Below, in pieces: positions 12,220 to 13,679 of a DNA stretch of 13,679 bases; the stretch's first letter is position 1, and each line of letters begins with the position of its first letter. Source of the stretch: Gammaproteobacteria bacterium. Its GTDB lineage: Bacteria > Pseudomonadota > Gammaproteobacteria > UBA4575. The translations under genes were made by a program, and so were the position numbers. Location of the stretch: positions 1 to 13,679 of the forward strand of contig JANQKJ010000274.1 in assembly GCA_028281205.1 (NCBI GenBank), read 5' to 3'. The notes beneath the pieces were generated by a model, which ran no database searches, was not told where the DNA came from, and saw only the letters and a program-made list of their open reading frames with translations.

Positions 12220-13176
12220 CTACTTTGGCGATGCACTTTTCCTCAGCCGTTTACATAGTTTTTTCAGCTCATCAGGCAACGGTGCCTGGAACTCAACCAT
12301 CTGACTTAAACTTTCCAGGTTAAATTTCAAATACTCTGCGTGTAAAAACATACGCGTTAAACCCATTTTTTGCATAGTTCTATTGTACTCAAAGTCTCCG
12401 TAACGCTTATCACCTGCGATGGGGTGACCTTGTTGTTGAGCGTGTACTCGAATCTGATGAGTACGCCCAGTTAGAATACTGGCAGTCATCAGACTATGCT
12501 CACCTAATATTTCCCTAGTAGTGAATATGGTTTCAGCCTGTTTACCATCAGCCGATGCAATTACTTTTGCTCCAATACTGGAGCGGCCTTGTTTTTCAAG
12601 TGCTTGCGACACTCTACATTTTTTTACCTGCCAACACCCTTTAGCTAAAAAAACATATTCTTTTTTCGTGTTTGGCGCATGCATACCTTTTTGCACGTCC
12701 AGCAGCGCACGGCGAGATTTAGCCAATACCAAACAGCCGCTTGTTTCTTTATCGATACGATGAGCCAATTCCAGAAAAGGTTGGTGTTCACGACCCGCAC
12801 GAAACGCTTCAATAATACCTACCCGGTCACCACTGCCACTATGCACGGCAATACCAGCAGGTTTATTGATGACAAGCAAATATTCATTTTCAAAAATAAT
12901 TTTACTTTCCAACTGCTCTATCAGCTGAGCAGATACTTTCGGAGACTGGGCATCGGCCATGTTGCTTTCTATAGGCGGCAAACGTACAACATCTCCTATT
13001 TGCACACGATAGACAGGTTTTACGCGTCCTTTATTAACCCGTACCTCACCACTTCTCAAAGCACGGTAAACCCTACTTTTGGGTACTTTATTAAAATGTG
13101 CGAGTACAAAATTGTCTATTCGCTGTCCGTCGTGGCGTTCATCTACTTCAACGAATTTTACTTTAGTGACAGTCAC
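12220..13176 (-). CDS. rluC: 23S rRNA pseudouridine synthase RluC
   Basis: Isomerises uridines 955, 2504 and 2580 (E. coli numbering) of 23S rRNA to pseudouridine. The 318 residues (E. coli 319) have an N-terminal S4 RNA-binding domain (about 17-65, GQRIDNFVLAHFNKVPKSRV and GEVRVNKGRVKP) and a RluA-type catalytic domain with the nucleophile Asp142 in LELAHRIDKETSG, NKPAGIAVHSGSG (104-116) and GRTHQIRVHAQQQGHPIAGD (237-256). The start is GTG and no clear ribosome binding site precedes it; the length supports it. A short inverted repeat AGTGAC-A-GTCACT (13165-13177) covers the start codon. Divergent from rne, the arrangement seen in E. coli and Pseudomonas, which separates RluC from its RluA/RluD paralogues. 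Confidence 0.96.
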   Translation of the reverse strand: MTVTKVKFVEVDERHDGQRIDNFVLAHFNKVPKSRVYRALRSGEVRVNKGRVKPVYRVQIGDVVRLPPIESNMADAQSPKVSAQLIEQLESKIIFENEYLLVINKPAGIAVHSGSGDRVGIIEAFRAGREHQPFLELAHRIDKETSGCLVLAKSRRALLDVQKGMHAPNTKKEYVFLAKGCWQVKKCRVSQALEKQGRSSIGAKVIASADGKQAETIFTTREILGEHSLMTASILTGRTHQIRVHAQQQGHPIAGDKRYGDFEYNRTMQKMGLTRMFLHAEYLKFNLESLSQMVEFQAPLPDELKKLCKRLRKSASPK

Positions 13177-13197
13177 TTATAATCGAACCTATGGTCA

Positions 13198-13226
13198 TTG
13201 CCGGTTGTACAAATGATTGATATAGT
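13198..13226 (+). promoter_or_regulatory. Candidate rne promoter
   Basis: TTGCCG (13198-13203) is followed after 17 bases by TATAGT (13221-13226), a 4 of 6 and a 5 of 6 match. A start near 13233 would give an rne leader of about 350 nt, close to the 361-nt leader of the main E. coli rne transcript. Other promoters further down the leader are possible. Confidence 0.45.
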
Positions 13227-13232
13227 TGAGCT

Positions 13233-13583
13233 ATTAAGTTGCTTAGAGTGTTCACATTTTAGTCACCTAAGTCACTCTCAGCGCCTCTTTCTACAGCGGC
13301 AGCAAAAGAGCTAAAAAGCTTAATTACCTTTTTCTGAATGTAATAAATCAATCAGAGTATTAGTTAGATTTTACTACCGTAAAAACGGACAAAGTAAATT
13401 AATAAAGAATGTTCATTCTACTTCCAATTTGTTGCTTGTTAACTCAGTTTTTTGCAAGGCTGCAGTCGTTGTGTGCCGGTGAGTCATATTACTCACCTCT
13501 AGCATCCCTAATTCGATGTAGCACAGACAATTACCCATCAGCTTATCGACGCTTGGAAGCGGAAATAGAAATCCGAGATCATT
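13233..13583 (+). promoter_or_regulatory. Long rne 5' leader, probable RNase E autoregulatory region
   Basis: About 350 nt of non-coding sequence before rne. In E. coli and relatives the long rne leader is itself cut by RNase E, and conserved stem-loops in it adjust enzyme level. Here a perfect hairpin GGTGAGT (13478-13484)/ACTCACC (13491-13497) with a 6-nt loop lies about 90 nt before the start codon, and a small CGCTT/AAGCG hairpin (13550-13561) follows. AU-rich single-stranded stretches fit RNase E targets. The exact match to the known hp2/hp3 elements was not tested. Confidence 0.55.
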
Positions 13584-13679
13584 ATGAAAAGAATATTAGT
13601 CAATGCTACACAGCAAGAGGAATTGCGTGTTGCGATGGTCGATGGCCAACGGCTTTACGACCTCGATATCGAAGTTCCT
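13584..13679 (+). CDS. rne: Ribonuclease E, N-terminal fragment
   Basis: First 32 codons of the essential endoribonuclease that organises the RNA degradosome and matures rRNA and tRNA; the gene continues past the right edge. The N-terminus MKRILVNATQQEELRVAMVD is nearly identical to that of E. coli RNase E (MKRMLINATQQEELRVALVD), followed by GQRLYDLDIE. RNase G has a different N-terminus and would not fit as well. ATG start; a purine-rich stretch with GGAAA lies further upstream but no standard ribosome binding site is close. Divergent from rluC with a long leader, as in E. coli. Confidence 0.97.
   Translation, partial: MKRILVNATQQEELRVAMVDGQRLYDLDIEVP

Noticed and set aside
12679..13182. 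167-codon plus-strand frame opposite rluC
   Set aside because: It is antisense to a fully conserved rluC, has no recognisable motif, and is explained by the codon pattern of the real gene.

Overview
The window looks like a chromosomal segment of an AT-rich gammaproteobacterium. The strongest evidence is gene order. On the right, rne and rluC diverge, followed leftward by an SppA-type peptidase, the YceF branch of maf, yceD, rpmF, plsX and fabH. This matches the E. coli and Pseudomonas rne/fab neighbourhood. In the middle, uvrC, pgsA and a tRNA-Gly(GCC) repeat the gammaproteobacterial uvrC-pgsA-glyW arrangement. The genus cannot be fixed from the sequence alone.

Layout. Positions 1-4250 are sparse and AT-rich, with single genes separated by long gaps. 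They hold a truncated haemoglobin cut by the left edge (minus), a GNAT acetyltransferase (plus), a secreted fasciclin-domain protein (plus) and a secreted seven-repeat protein with a PEP-CTERM-like VPIPG sorting tail (minus). The gaps of about 640 and 730 bp hold strong hairpins, a near-perfect inverted repeat upstream of the fasciclin gene, and two short minus-strand reading frames that look protein-like. From the tRNA-Gly at 4282 onward the DNA is compact core genome: a family 5 uracil-DNA glycosylase, uvrC and pgsA in tight succession, then fabH, plsX, rpmF and yceD in another minus-strand operon. The maf gene is on plus, and the SppA-like peptidase and rluC are on minus. The first 32 codons of rne follow a roughly 400-bp leader region.

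How the genes work together. The yceD-rpmF-plsX-fabH operon ties 23S rRNA/L32 ribosome assembly to the first steps of phospholipid and fatty acid synthesis. The glycosylase and uvrC pair base-excision with nucleotide-excision repair, and pgsA makes the phosphatidylglycerol-phosphate precursor. RluC and RNase E modify and process RNA, and the long rne leader has the form expected for RNase E autoregulation. The left part encodes oxygen/NO chemistry (haemoglobin) and exported surface proteins.

No CRISPR array, transposase, integrase or recognisable multi-gene defence system is present. The points most worth a second look are the seven-repeat VPIPG-tailed protein, the small frames and hairpins in the left gaps, and the junction where fabH is followed by the glycosylase-uvrC unit rather than fabD.
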